Origin: Oceanobacillus zhaokaii
GTDB lineage: Bacteria > Bacillota > Bacilli > Bacillales > Amphibacillaceae
Length of the DNA: 64,000 nucleotides
Reading direction: 5' to 3'
Assembly (NCBI RefSeq): GCF_003352005.1
Contig: NZ_CP024848.1
Span: forward strand, 939,001 to 1,003,000
Part shown: positions 25,912 through 34,670 of the stretch, in pieces
Layout of the letters: the number at the start of each line of letters is the position of its first letter
Position numbering within the stretch: the first letter of the stretch is position 1
Translations under genes and position numbers: made by a program
The notes under the pieces: model-generated
What the model saw: only the letters and a program-made list of their open reading frames with translations
Told to the model about the DNA's origin: nothing
Database searches by the model: none

Positions 25912-26473
25912 GTACACTAATATGGGACTAGTGATACCAATAGTCATCGTTGCGATGATTGCATTAGCTATCACATGGAAGACAGCTTAGACCCCGGTGT
26001 AAACCATTGATGAAACTTTAAAAGATATGGTATTGATTTTGTATTGAAAAGTACGGAATAATTTAGAATCTTAAAAATGAGTTATTAACGAGTATAAAAA
26101 ATCTCTGTTTCTTATTGAATAAACGGGACAGCTTTTCTGAAATAAAAGTTAAGTAATGTGAAGAAATGTACTCAAAGTAAAGCGGCTAGTGTTGGAGAGA
26201 GGGGTTGTTGCGGCAATCCCTTTATTATTGAGAAGTATTATTAAATATGATTGGTGGTATTCATAGACACTAATTGCCATTAATTTGTTAAAATAAAGGG
26301 TGCGATAATTCAATAAAACAGCCGTCTTTTGTGTTAACATTGCAGGTTATTAATTTTTATGGGGAAATGTATTGAGACAAAATAGAAGAAATTGATTTGG
26401 ATTATTAGAAATCTTTTTTTCCGAAATGGTTTCTTTTATTTACCGTAAAATAAAGAAATTATTTATACAACAG
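25912..26473. other. intergenic, repeat relics
   Basis: A 22-codon frame at 25922-25990 (MGLVIPIVIVAMIALAIT) lies just after the permease and could be a one-span peptide or a gene relic. A diverged dispersed repeat lies at 26291-26350 (AGGGTGCGATAATTCAATAA ... TTGCAGGTTATT). Nothing else is seen. Confidence 0.4.
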
Positions 26474-26495
26474 TAAAAAAACCCCCATGCAGGGG
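26474..26495 (-). terminator. terminator of the YolD operon
   Basis: On the minus strand CCCCTGCATGGGGG is followed by seven T. It lies directly after the yolD-like stop codon. Confidence 0.85.
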
Positions 26496-26496
26496 A

Positions 26497-26826
26497 TTAT
26501 TCAATCTGAATATCTAAAATATAATCAAACTCAATCTTAGTTCTGTCAAAGTCATTCATCTTGAGATATTTATCATTATAATTGACATAATAAATTTTAT
26601 CTCTAACAAGTAGATAGTCATAATCCCCATAGTATGTAATTTCAACTTCTGAGTTCTTACTAATCGCTTCGTGCAGCTTGATTCCGATTTCTTCGAGTTG
26701 CTGTTCATCCAAAATCGGTTTAATTTTGTTATCCATACTATTCCAATATTCATCCAGCATCTTAACTTGTTCAGGCATCATCATTGATGTCCACTTAATG
26801 GTTCCACGGTCGTTAACATTGCTCAT
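26497..26826 (-). CDS. YolD-like protein
   Basis: A 109-residue YolD family protein (NDRGTIKWTSMMMPEQVKMLDEYW is the family hallmark). In Bacilli yolD genes go with DNA-damage-induced Y-family polymerases (UvrX/YqjW). Here it is the second gene of a LexA-box operon, 2 bases after the gene upstream, and no polymerase gene follows: a strong terminator comes immediately. The frame is intact. An SOS accessory role is inference. Confidence 0.85.
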   Translation of the reverse strand: MSNVNDRGTIKWTSMMMPEQVKMLDEYWNSMDNKIKPILDEQQLEEIGIKLHEAISKNSEVEITYYGDYDYLLVRDKIYYVNYNDKYLKMNDFDRTKIEFDYILDIQIE

Positions 26827-26828
26827 AA

Positions 26829-27044
26829 TTATGCACCCACCCTCTTTCTGATTGGTTCAGCAGAAAGGATATTTTCTAATTTAAACGTTCTAATCTGTTT
26901 ACGCCAATAACAATAAGCTGCAATTAACTTACCATTAGTACTTACCACTTTTACTATTCTTTTAGTAACGCTATTATTCTGGTCAATATAAAAGATAACA
27001 ATCTTTTCTTTATTTTCCATAGAACGCAATATTAAACCTTTCAT
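26829..27044 (-). CDS. small WYL-like protein of the SOS operon (71 aa)
   Basis: A 71-residue beta-rich protein: KIVIFYIDQNNSVTKRIVKVV, IAAYCYWRKQIRTFKLENILS. The YCY-RKQ-RTF-L-NILS ending matches the C-terminal strand region of WYL domains; such short proteins are often encoded with YolD and UvrX. The ATG follows AGGAGGG by 6 bases. It is first in the operon, just downstream of a LexA box. It could be a ligand-binding or DNA-binding accessory; not known. Confidence 0.72.
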   Translation of the reverse strand: MKGLILRSMENKEKIVIFYIDQNNSVTKRIVKVVSTNGKLIAAYCYWRKQIRTFKLENILSAEPIRKRVGA

Positions 27045-27064
27045 ACTGAACCCTCCTAATATAG

Positions 27065-27076
27065 GAACATTTGTTC
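27065..27076 (-). promoter_or_regulatory. LexA (DinR) box
   Basis: GAACATTTGTTC fits the Gram-positive SOS operator GAAC-N4-GTTC exactly. It stands about 20 bases before the start of the 71-aa gene, with a TAAAAT -10 candidate just upstream on the minus strand. It places the YolD operon under LexA control. Confidence 0.85.
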
Positions 27077-27466
27077 TTATTTTAACATAAATATTATAAT
27101 TTATACAAAGGAATTTTTTGCTATTTATAGAAGTAGCATGAAATTTGTTTAATATTAGTCAGCACATAAATGGTATCTGGAACCATTAAAGATCAACGTA
27201 GAGAGTTACCGAAACCAGCTAATAGTTATCAATATTTTTTCTAAAAAACTAAAATTAATTATGATATACTTAAATTTGCACATGCCAAATAACCATCCGT
27301 TATTACCATTTGAAAGTTCTGGATAGTCTAGAGAAAAAAATGAAAAATTACATTTCTCTGGAATGAAATAGTTTGAGAGCCTGTTTTGATTCAATCTTTT
27401 TCTGAACAGGCTTATTATAGTTTTTTTTTTGGTTTATTTTAATCAAACTTTGTTTAGAATATTCTG
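27077..27466. other. intergenic with a terminator
   Basis: AT-rich DNA. A -10-like TATACTTAAAT near 27267 precedes a 14-codon frame (MPNNHPLLPFESSG, 27282-27326), which may be chance. The hairpin at 27378-27432 is listed separately. No gene is supported. Confidence 0.35.
27378..27432 (+). terminator. terminator-like hairpin
   Basis: AGCCTGTT pairs with AACAGGCT around a 19-base loop, followed shortly by ten T. On the + strand no annotated gene ends here, so it suggests a short transcript from about 27270, or acts on readthrough. Confidence 0.6.
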
Positions 27467-27871
27467 CTAATTGATCCATTTCCATGCAAGCTTATTATCA
27501 ATAAAATCTTTATTTAAACGATTACTCTGAGAAATTGTTTTATTTTCAATATAAATTACTTCCTTTACATGTCTCTTGATTCTTGGCATTACAAAATTGA
27601 GTCTTCTTTTATCTCTACCTAGAAAATCAAAAGAATAAAAAACAACAACATCAATGTTCTTTTCCAAATTTATCAGATAGTTTATTAGTTCATTTAAACC
27701 TGGCCGCTGTAGATTCATGTATCCAAGATCAGAGAATTTCTTTACTATATCTATATTGTACTCATTTAATCGCTCGAAAATTTTATCTTCTATTGCTGCA
27801 ACATTATACTTTTTTTCTACAACACGTTGGGAATAGAATATCCCTGTTTTATAAGTATATGAATTAAACAA
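27467..27871 (-). CDS. degenerate serine-recombinase (resolvase) N-terminal domain protein
   Basis: A 134-residue protein resembling only the catalytic domain of serine recombinases. KFSDLGYMNLQRPGLNELINYL and IDVVVFYSFDFLGRDKRRL align with the D-G-x-RP-L and V-V-SLDRLSRD blocks. The N-terminal YxRxS, which carries the nucleophilic serine, reads FYSQRVV, so the serine is valine. No DNA-binding domain follows. Start is TTG after GAGGAG. Probably inactive as a recombinase; it could be a relic or a repurposed protein. Confidence 0.6.
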   Translation of the reverse strand: MFNSYTYKTGIFYSQRVVEKKYNVAAIEDKIFERLNEYNIDIVKKFSDLGYMNLQRPGLNELINYLINLEKNIDVVVFYSFDFLGRDKRRLNFVMPRIKRHVKEVIYIENKTISQSNRLNKDFIDNKLAWKWIN

Positions 27872-28149
27872 TTAGACTCCTCATCTCTATAATCAAGTTA
27901 ATACTATAAGTAATTAACACTTTTATCTGGAGCTATACTTAAACTTGTATATTGGATAAAAAGAGACTCAAATAGAGTTCCTATTAAATTCATTAGGACA
28001 AAATAAACAAATTTATCATTCTCCCATGGGTGACAAACTATAATAAAAATTCCCAAACAGTTTGATAAAAAGTGCTTAAGCATGGTATAAGTGTAAAAGA
28101 AGCAGGGACCCTTGCTTTTTAATTTTGGTAGTTAAGCAAGTAAAAAATA
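27872..28149. other. intergenic
   Basis: AT-rich DNA between the resolvase-like gene and the two-hairpin element. No gene is seen. Confidence 0.4.
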
Positions 28150-28212
28150 TTTCTTACTGTATAAGTAAGTGAAATTAAGGATGTCACCGAAAGGCGTGGT
28201 GACATCCATGTG
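28150..28212 (+). repeat. two-hairpin element, copy B
   Basis: TTTCTTACTGTATAAGT linker, then hairpin 2 at 28179-28207, GGATGTCACC/GGTGACATCC with loop GAAAGGCGT, then ATG. The stem is perfect over 10 pairs. It ends 46 bases before the dihydrouridine synthase start, so it would lie in its 5' leader. Confidence 0.65.
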
Positions 28213-28258
28213 TTAAGGGTTTGATCTGATATACATTAATGAGAGGATTTGTTTTAAG

Positions 28259-29212
28259 ATGAAAGAAAATTTTTGGCGTGATTTACCACGACCGTTTTTT
28301 ATACTAGCTCCAATGGAAGACGTGACAGATGTTGTTTTTCGTCATGTAGTGAGTGAAGCAGCCAGACCGGATGTGTTTTTTACAGAGTTTACAAACTCGG
28401 TAAGTTATTGTCACCCAGAGGGAAAACAAAGTGTTCGTGGGCGGTTGACTTTTACAGAGGATGAACAACCGATTGTAGCCCATATATGGGGTGATAAGCC
28501 TGAACACTATAGGGAAATGAGTATTGGAATGGCGAAACAAGGGTTTAAGGGGATAGATATCAATATGGGATGCCCTGTACCTAATGTGGCATCGAATGGA
28601 AAGGGAAGCGGTCTTATTCGTCGTCCGGAAGTTGCTGCGGAGTTAATTGAAGCAGCAAAAGCAGGAGGATTGCCCGTAAGTGTGAAGACTAGACTTGGTT
28701 ACACGAATGTAGACGAATGGCGCGACTGGCTAACACACATCTTGAAACAAGACATTGCTAATCTTTCCATTCATCTGCGTACAAGAAAGGAAATGAGCAA
28801 AGTAGACGCCCATTGGGAACTAATTCCTGAGATTAAGAAACTTCGTGATGAGGTGGCACCAGGTACACTTTTGACAATCAATGGGGATATCCCTGACCGT
28901 CAAACTGGTTTGAAGCTTGTAGAACAATACGGTGTAGATGGGGTAATGATTGGGCGCGGTATTTTTAAAAATCCATTTGCCTTTGAAAAAGAGCCGAAAG
29001 AACATAGTCATAAGGAATTGCTTGATCTCTTAAGGCTGCAGCTGGATCTCCATGATAAATATTCAAAATTGGAAGCCCGTCAGTTCAGGCCTCTTCGTCG
29101 CTTTTTTAAGATTTATGTCCGTGATTTTCAAGGTGCGAGTGAATTAAGAAATCAATTGATGAGTACAGAGTCAACAGATGAAGTGCGTGAATTGCTCGAT
29201 AACCTTGGGTAA
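28259..29212 (+). CDS. tRNA-dihydrouridine synthase
   Basis: A 317-residue FMN-dependent Dus. [15 protein letters not shown] starts the barrel, the catalytic cysteine C105 lies in [11 protein letters not shown]-x-R in VKTRLGY, and the phosphate-binding INGDI and [10 protein letters not shown] follow. It reduces uridine to dihydrouridine in the tRNA D loop using NADPH. It is the shorter, YfjN-like group rather than DusB next to fis. A truncated second copy lies at 31366, on the other side of the sensor kinase gene. Confidence 0.92.
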   Translation: MKENFWRDLPRPFFILAPMEDVTDVVFRHVVSEAARPDVFFTEFTNSVSYCHPEGKQSVRGRLTFTEDEQPIVAHIWGDKPEHYREMSIGMAKQGFKGIDINMGCPVPNVASNGKGSGLIRRPEVAAELIEAAKAGGLPVSVKTRLGYTNVDEWRDWLTHILKQDIANLSIHLRTRKEMSKVDAHWELIPEIKKLRDEVAPGTLLTINGDIPDRQTGLKLVEQYGVDGVMIGRGIFKNPFAFEKEPKEHSHKELLDLLRLQLDLHDKYSKLEARQFRPLRRFFKIYVRDFQGASELRNQLMSTESTDEVRELLDNLG

Positions 29213-29252
29213 AAGAATGTTGTTGAAACCGACATAGTAGAAGTCTTACATT

Positions 29253-29926
29253 CCAAGGTAAAAACGAAGCGGGACGTTAAGCTGATACGATTCCTAAATG
29301 ATAGGGTTTATAGTGAGCAGTAAATTGGCAGGTGTGAATACGGTAATTAAACCGAATTCATTTCCGCCAATTTTTGTTTTATACATTGGTTAGTAGTATT
29401 CATAATTCTGCTCTCTTTTCTTGATTCAACTAAAAAGCATATAACTCCTATTGCAATCCTAAATTTTTTACATTAAGAAAGCTTCTTTATGCTATAATTT
29501 AGATGAATTAAAAGGTGTAAGTTCGTGTCAAGAGAGGTGAATTGCTTCGCTTATTGGAATATTGATTATTACAATTGGTCTTATTCCTACCAAGGTAAAA
29601 ACGAAGCGGGACGTTAAGCTGATACGATTCCTAAATGATAGGGTTTATAGTGAGCAGTAAATTGGCAGGTGTGAATACGGTAATTAAACCGAATTCATTT
29701 CCGCCAATTTTTGTTTTATACATTGGTTAGTAGTATTCATAATTCTGCTCTCTTTTCTTGATTGAACTAAAAAGCATATAACTCCTATTGCAATCCTAAA
29801 TTTTTTACATTAAGAAAGCTTCTTTATGCTATAATTTAGATGAATTAAAAGGTGTAAGTTCGTGTCAAGAGAGGTGAATTGCTTCGCTTATTGGAATATT
29901 GATTATTACAATTGGTCTTATTCCTA
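29253..29926 (+). repeat. 337-bp perfect-phase tandem duplication
   Basis: Bases 29253-29589 and 29590-29926 are two head-to-tail copies differing at one position that I found (C at 29427, G at 29764). Each copy contains a terminator hairpin, a TATAAT -10 box (29493, 29830), the ribosome site and the first nine codons of the downstream kinase gene. Only the second copy runs on into the intact gene. The single difference points to a recent event. Confidence 0.9.
29323..29380 (+). terminator. terminator of the dus gene (duplicated at 29660-29717)
   Basis: AATTGGC...TGAATACGG pairs with CCGAATTCA...GCCAATT, then TTTTGTTTT. The same hairpin recurs 337 bases on as part of the tandem duplication. 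Confidence 0.65.
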
Positions 29927-31341
29927 TTGTATTAGCTTTTGCTATTAGTCAAATTTTTAAAGGATCTAAACTGTCCACAGGGTTATTCATAGCTATGTGT
30001 TTACTAGCAGTTTGGCAATTTTACATAGGAGTTCTTTTCTTTGAAGAGTCTTGGAATGAAGATGTTGTTTTATTTCTTTTTCGTATGTTTCGCTTCGGTC
30101 CAATCTTTACTATACCTACCCTCTTTTATTTAATATCCATCATCATACAAGATGAGCCAATGAGGAAAGATAACAATAGATGGATAGAAGGTATCTCTAA
30201 GTCTGTATTTAATAAAAAAAACTTCCGCGCATTACTTGTTTGGAGTGTATTTGTTTATCTTGTTGATTGGACAAGGTTAGGTATTGCTGGACTAGAAATT
30301 GTTAGTTTAGGATTTTCTTCTATTAACTTTTATTACCCAGTTTATGGTCCGTTAGGTTTGTTGTTTAAAATCCATATGGCTAGCTTTGTGCTGATTTTAA
30401 CAATGGCATTTATACTTCTGCCAAAGCTTCTTAATACGAATACAAAAAACTTTTTAATGAGATTTTCTATATATGCAGTGCTTTTTTATACGTTTGGTTT
30501 ATTAAACTTTCACCCAGCGACAGGCATGATATCTGGTAGCATAGGAGTCATACTATTTTCTACGTTAATTATGTTAGAGTTTGTAAAGCTGAACACTAAT
30601 ATGAAGTTAAATTACTATGAGTTAATGGAAAGACAAAAAAAGTTAGACTATACAGGAAGCCTAACTGCCAGTTTAATACATGAGGTCAAAAACACCAATC
30701 AAATCATTAAAGGTTTTTCTAAAATGTTAAACAAGACTGACTCCATGACAGATAGAGACAATGGTGCTGTAGAGATGATTATGAAGTCTTCAGAGCATTT
30801 ACAGAAACTTGCAGACAATTACCAAGAATATATGAGGTCTTCCAAAATTGCACTTAAAGTAGATGATTTCGAGTCAGTTATTTACAATGCCATAGAACTA
30901 TCGCAGGGAATTGCGAAAGAGCGTCATGTAGAAATTGAATTCATCAATCACTATAAACCACTCAAGGCTTTCATAAATAAAACCTACCTGGAACAGGTGT
31001 TTATCAATTTGATCAAAAATAGTGTGGAGGCTATTCCAGATGATAAGGAAATTAGGAAAATAACGATTAGAACAGAAGTAGTTGACAAGAGTATCTTAAT
31101 CCATTTTTGCGATACTGGGAATGGGATACCTTTTGAAAATTGGGATAGTGTTTTTAATCCATTTATGTCTATTAAAGATAGTGGGACGGGATTAGGACTT
31201 CCTTTTGTTAAAAAGGTATTAACCGAACAATTGGGAAACATCAGCATTGTTGAAAGCACTACTATGGGAACCCATTTTCAAATTGAATTACCTCAGAACG
31301 GGTTGTTGGATTTGGATCAGCTAGATAAAGGATCGGCTTAA
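29899..31341 (+). CDS. sensor histidine kinase with multi-span N-terminus (orphan)
   Basis: A 480-residue kinase. Six or so membrane segments fill residues 1-230, the phospho-acceptor H261 is in SLIHEVKNTNQ, the N box has N374 (FINLIKNSVEA), G1 is DTGNGIP (405-411) and G2 is GTGLGLP. The layout recalls KinB-type sporulation or membrane-sensing kinases. No response regulator is adjacent. The start is unclear: the first conventional codon is TTG (29899), about 22 bases after GAGAGGTG. Its promoter and first codons are tandemly duplicated upstream. Confidence 0.85.
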   Translation: MIITIGLIPIVLAFAISQIFKGSKLSTGLFIAMCLLAVWQFYIGVLFFEESWNEDVVLFLFRMFRFGPIFTIPTLFYLISIIIQDEPMRKDNNRWIEGISKSVFNKKNFRALLVWSVFVYLVDWTRLGIAGLEIVSLGFSSINFYYPVYGPLGLLFKIHMASFVLILTMAFILLPKLLNTNTKNFLMRFSIYAVLFYTFGLLNFHPATGMISGSIGVILFSTLIMLEFVKLNTNMKLNYYELMERQKKLDYTGSLTASLIHEVKNTNQIIKGFSKMLNKTDSMTDRDNGAVEMIMKSSEHLQKLADNYQEYMRSSKIALKVDDFESVIYNAIELSQGIAKERHVEIEFINHYKPLKAFINKTYLEQVFINLIKNSVEAIPDDKEIRKITIRTEVVDKSILIHFCDTGNGIPFENWDSVFNPFMSIKDSGTGLGLPFVKKVLTEQLGNISIVESTTMGTHFQIELPQNGLLDLDQLDKGSA

Positions 31342-31357
31342 AAGCTGGTCCTTTTTT
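31326..31357 (+). terminator. terminator overlapping the kinase stop
   Basis: AAAGGATCGGCTT and AAGCTGGTCCTTTTTT pair (with G-T pairs) around the stop codon. Confidence 0.75.
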
Positions 31358-31365
31358 CATGGAGC

Positions 31366-31553
31366 GCAAGGAATGGCTTTAAGGGAATAGATATCAATAT
31401 GGGATTCCCTGTACCTAATGTGGCATCGAATGGAAAGGGGAGCGGTCTTATTCGCCGTCCGGAAGTTGCAGCAGAGCTCATTGAAGCAGCGAAAGCGGGA
31501 GACATTGCCTGTAAGTGTGAAAGTGCGTGAGTTGCTCGATAACCTTGGGTGAA
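31366..31553 (+). pseudogene. internally deleted second copy of the dihydrouridine synthase gene
   Basis: Bases 31375-31520 match codons around 90-140 of the gene at 28259 with mostly third-position differences, then jump to the last codons of that gene (GTGCGTGAGTTGCTCGATAA...). The catalytic-cysteine codon TGC is TTC, so NMGCPVPNV reads NMGFPVPNV. An extra pair of bases shifts the frame near 31502. The third-position pattern says it diverged as a coding gene or came from a related strain before being broken. Confidence 0.85.
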
Positions 31554-31868
31554 AGAGTATTGATGGGAGATAAGAATTCTCATAATTCTATTCTTATAGT
31601 ATAACAGAAATAAACATTTACTATTCCACCCTGTTTTCGTTAAACATACATTTGCGAATTCGGGGTATTTTCATTCCCAACCCCTTGTTATTCCTATGTT
31701 ATTTTCAAGTTTACTTTCTGGAAATTTTAGAATAACGATACTCCAACTCCGAAGAAAGGTGAAGTACAGGTAAAAAGACGCGTATTTTTGGAGCGGAAAA
31801 TGGAAAAGTAAGAGTTCATTAGTAAACTTTAATTCAATATATTATTAAATTAGTTAAGAAAGCGTAGA
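31554..31868 (+). other. intergenic, nothing supported
   Basis: AT-rich DNA following the dus relic; no reading frame with a ribosome site is seen. Confidence 0.4.
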
Positions 31869-31932
31869 AGCTTTCTTACTACATAAGTGCAACTAAGGCT
31901 GTCACCCGAAAGACTTGAGGACAACAAAGTTA
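31869..31932 (+). repeat. two-hairpin element, copy C (degenerate)
   Basis: Hairpin 1 AAGAAAGC/GCTTTCTT (31858-31878), linker ACTACATAAGTGCAACTAAG, then GGCTGTCACCCGAAAGACTT whose right arm (GAGGACAAC) pairs poorly. The linker is nearly identical to copy A. It ends about 24 bases before the FUSC start codon. Confidence 0.5.
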
Positions 31933-31955
31933 TCTAAGGAAGAAGTGATTTAGTT

Positions 31956-33878
31956 TTGGTAAAAAGCAATAAAAATAAAAAATCTGAAGTTTTATCTATT
32001 TTGAAACAGGCTTTAAAGGTTAACCGGAAGCCTTTTCCTTGGGTTAAAGCCTTTTCTGCGGGATTAGCTGCAAGTCTTCCCGTTATTATCGGATTGCTCT
32101 TCGGTAGTCTGGAATATGGATTAATTGCGGGATTGGGTGGATTTACTTATTTGTATGTGTTTGATATACCCTATGCACAGCGGGCTAAAAAAATATTTTT
32201 TGTTGTGCTAGGAATGACTTTGGTCACCATATTAGGAACGCTTGCAGCTCCTTACCCACTCGCTGTAGCTATTTTAATGGGAGTGATAGGAGCAACAGTC
32301 ATTTTTATTTTTGGATCCTTAAGAATTGCGGGGCCGTCTGCAATCTTCTTTGTTTTGGTTTTTGCGATGGTTTCAGGAATGCCAGTGAATCCGGAGCTTG
32401 CGCCTTTACGGGCTGCACTCGTCTTTCTCGGCGCGAGTTTGTCGTGGGTAATCGCCATGATTGGTTGGTTATTTGACCCTTATGGTGCAGAAGAAACTGT
32501 GGTAAAAAGAGTATATATAGAGTTGGCGAATTTAATTGACTCTATAGGTACGAACAACTTTAATACATCAAGACACAATATGATGTCTGTATTGAGGGAG
32601 GCAGATGAAACACTTACCAAAGGGTACATTTCATGGAGAGAAACGGATTTATTTAAACGGTTGTATCTATTAAATCAACATGCAAATAAGATATTTATAT
32701 ATATCACAGAGCATTTTATAGATACTCAGGAAAAATTGCCACAGGAGTTGGGACAGACGGTAAGGGAGCTTGCCAATTCATTTGATAAGAAAAATAAAAT
32801 AGTTTATGAAAAGATTCCTCAGCCTAGTGAAATGGATGAAGCGGTAAGTCAGTTATTTGCAAAAATTTATGACGCAGATGCAATCATGAATGAACCGACA
32901 ACCCGAATTAATCAAGTAATTCAAACATCGAAATTATCACTGAAGACAATATTCGGAGGTGCTTTTGATAAGAACTCCATCGTTTTTATCACCGCATTAC
33001 GTTTTGGCTTAATTACAACCATTGCTGCAATAATTGCATTTGAGTTTGAATTGACCCGTTCGTATTGGGTCCCTCTATCCTGTGTGGCCGTAATGTCAGG
33101 GGCTACAATTGTGGCCACTCATCATCGTGCAATTCAACGAGGAATTGGTACGGTCATTGGAATTATTATTGCCAGTTTGGTTCTGACAATGGAGCCATCT
33201 GGGTATATTATCGCGCTTATTATACTTATATTGACATTTATTACCGAACTTTTTATTGTGAAAAATTATGGTCTGGCAGCATTGTTCTTTACTCCGAATG
33301 CTCTCTTAATGGCCGAAAGTACATCTGTAGGTAGCTTTAGCTTTTCATATTTTGCTTCATCCAGAATTATAGATGTCATTATCGGGAGCGTGATTGGTTT
33401 AATCGGAGTATGGTTGATTGGAAGAAAGTCTGCATCCAGCCGTATTCCACATTTTATTGGCAAAACAATTCGGAGTCAAACACAATTATTATTGGTACTT
33501 TTTTCTGAACAGGAAAAAGGATTTAATGTGAGAAAAAGTAAGGAACTGAGAAAGATGCGAATTAATTTAACCAATTTAAAAACCTTGTATAATACTGCTT
33601 CTGGTGAAATACCGATACAACGTGAAACCTTGGATTATTATTGGAACATCGTGTTTTCCATTGAGCATTTAGCTTATCTTTTGGAGGAATCTTCCAAAAT
33701 GGAGAGACGTCCAATTCTTTCCGATAAAGTACTTGCACAATTGCTTTACGCTTGCGAAATGATGGCAAATCCAGCAGGTCTAAAACGTCCATCATCTAAA
33801 AAAATAATTCCGAAAATAGAAGGATATCCAAGTATTAACAAAGAATTGGAGGATTTGCAGAAGGCTATCTATCGTTAA
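31956..33878 (+). CDS. FUSC-family membrane protein (putative aromatic acid exporter type)
   Basis: A 640-residue protein with two membrane halves: spans at about 25-175 and again at 340-490. Each is followed by a helical cytoplasmic part, as in the FUSC/YccC/AaeB group. FGLITTIAAIIAFEFELTRSYWVPLSCVAVMSG is interrupted here only by family variation. Relatives export aromatic carboxylic acids. TTG start after AAGGAAGAAGTG. A two-hairpin element lies in the leader. Export function is by family only. Confidence 0.8.
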   Translation: MVKSNKNKKSEVLSILKQALKVNRKPFPWVKAFSAGLAASLPVIIGLLFGSLEYGLIAGLGGFTYLYVFDIPYAQRAKKIFFVVLGMTLVTILGTLAAPYPLAVAILMGVIGATVIFIFGSLRIAGPSAIFFVLVFAMVSGMPVNPELAPLRAALVFLGASLSWVIAMIGWLFDPYGAEETVVKRVYIELANLIDSIGTNNFNTSRHNMMSVLREADETLTKGYISWRETDLFKRLYLLNQHANKIFIYITEHFIDTQEKLPQELGQTVRELANSFDKKNKIVYEKIPQPSEMDEAVSQLFAKIYDADAIMNEPTTRINQVIQTSKLSLKTIFGGAFDKNSIVFITALRFGLITTIAAIIAFEFELTRSYWVPLSCVAVMSGATIVATHHRAIQRGIGTVIGIIIASLVLTMEPSGYIIALIILILTFITELFIVKNYGLAALFFTPNALLMAESTSVGSFSFSYFASSRIIDVIIGSVIGLIGVWLIGRKSASSRIPHFIGKTIRSQTQLLLVLFSEQEKGFNVRKSKELRKMRINLTNLKTLYNTASGEIPIQRETLDYYWNIVFSIEHLAYLLEESSKMERRPILSDKVLAQLLYACEMMANPAGLKRPSSKKIIPKIEGYPSINKELEDLQKAIYR

Positions 33879-34127
33879 ATACATGATTCGTGTGTCAGTG
33901 ATTCTACCTGCTATGTCTAGTTAAAATAAACATTACCGATTCAGACTCCGATTTTTTGGAAATTGGAATTTCTGAGGAGAAAAAGACAAGTACCAATCTA
34001 GTTTTTTTCTCTTTTTTTATCTCGTTGAAACGGCTCTGAATGGATTTATTTAGGATATGTATATGGCATTTTTTGAAACCTAATAGCATCGTTCATCGTA
34101 TTACTTACTTATAAAGGGGGAGTTTTT

Positions 34128-34649
34128 ATGCAAAAACAAACGTACAAATTATTTGTAATCGCTTTATTCACTTCATTTCTTATATTGGTCGGTTGTACTG
34201 AGAAGACAGAAACGAAAATACAAAATGAGAATATAGAGACGGTTGAAGCTGTGTTACAGAATGCTTTTACAGGTCCCGATGATGAATTTAAGAAAGCATT
34301 TAATAGTGATACAGACATCGAAGATTTAGCACAATATGAAGAAAAACTATACAAAGATTATTTTGCAAATGGAGAAGCCTTTGTGGAATTTATAATGAGC
34401 TATGGATCAGGAATGATGATTGAAGCGATAAAAAATGATTACAGCATAAAGGTAAAAAACATTGAATATGAGAAGACAGAATCGAAAGAGATAATTTATG
34501 ATTTCACCGCAGAAATACAGTACCAAAAAGAAGGCAATGAATCATCAGAAATTGAAACGGTGACTGGGCAAGCTAATTTAAATGAAGAACATAAAATAGA
34601 AGTTATGTTAATTCGTGGTGAAGATTTATTAGCTACCTTGAATAATTAA
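34128..34649 (+). CDS. lipoprotein of unknown function (173 aa)
   Basis: Signal peptide with lipobox LVGC (Cys at residue 23), then an acidic domain with a DUF-like alpha/beta pattern (FVEFIMSYGSGMMIEAIKND, YDFTAEIQYQKEG). Good AAAGGGGGAG site. Anchored outside the membrane. Not recognised. Confidence 0.72.
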   Translation: MQKQTYKLFVIALFTSFLILVGCTEKTETKIQNENIETVEAVLQNAFTGPDDEFKKAFNSDTDIEDLAQYEEKLYKDYFANGEAFVEFIMSYGSGMMIEAIKNDYSIKVKNIEYEKTESKEIIYDFTAEIQYQKEGNESSEIETVTGQANLNEEHKIEVMLIRGEDLLATLNN

Positions 34650-34670
34650 AATTCTTTCATTAACTCTTGT

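Noticed and set aside
25922..25990. 22-codon hydrophobic peptide after the ABC permease
   Set aside because: Could be a small membrane peptide, but there is no clear ribosome site and no conservation can be judged, so it is only mentioned under the intergenic entry.
26149..26340. 63-codon minus-strand frame
   Set aside because: Lies in a diverged dispersed repeat and has no ribosome site.
29253..29926. Possible insertion-sequence or transposon ends around the 337-bp duplication
   Set aside because: No inverted terminal repeats or transposase; a simple head-to-tail duplication explains it.
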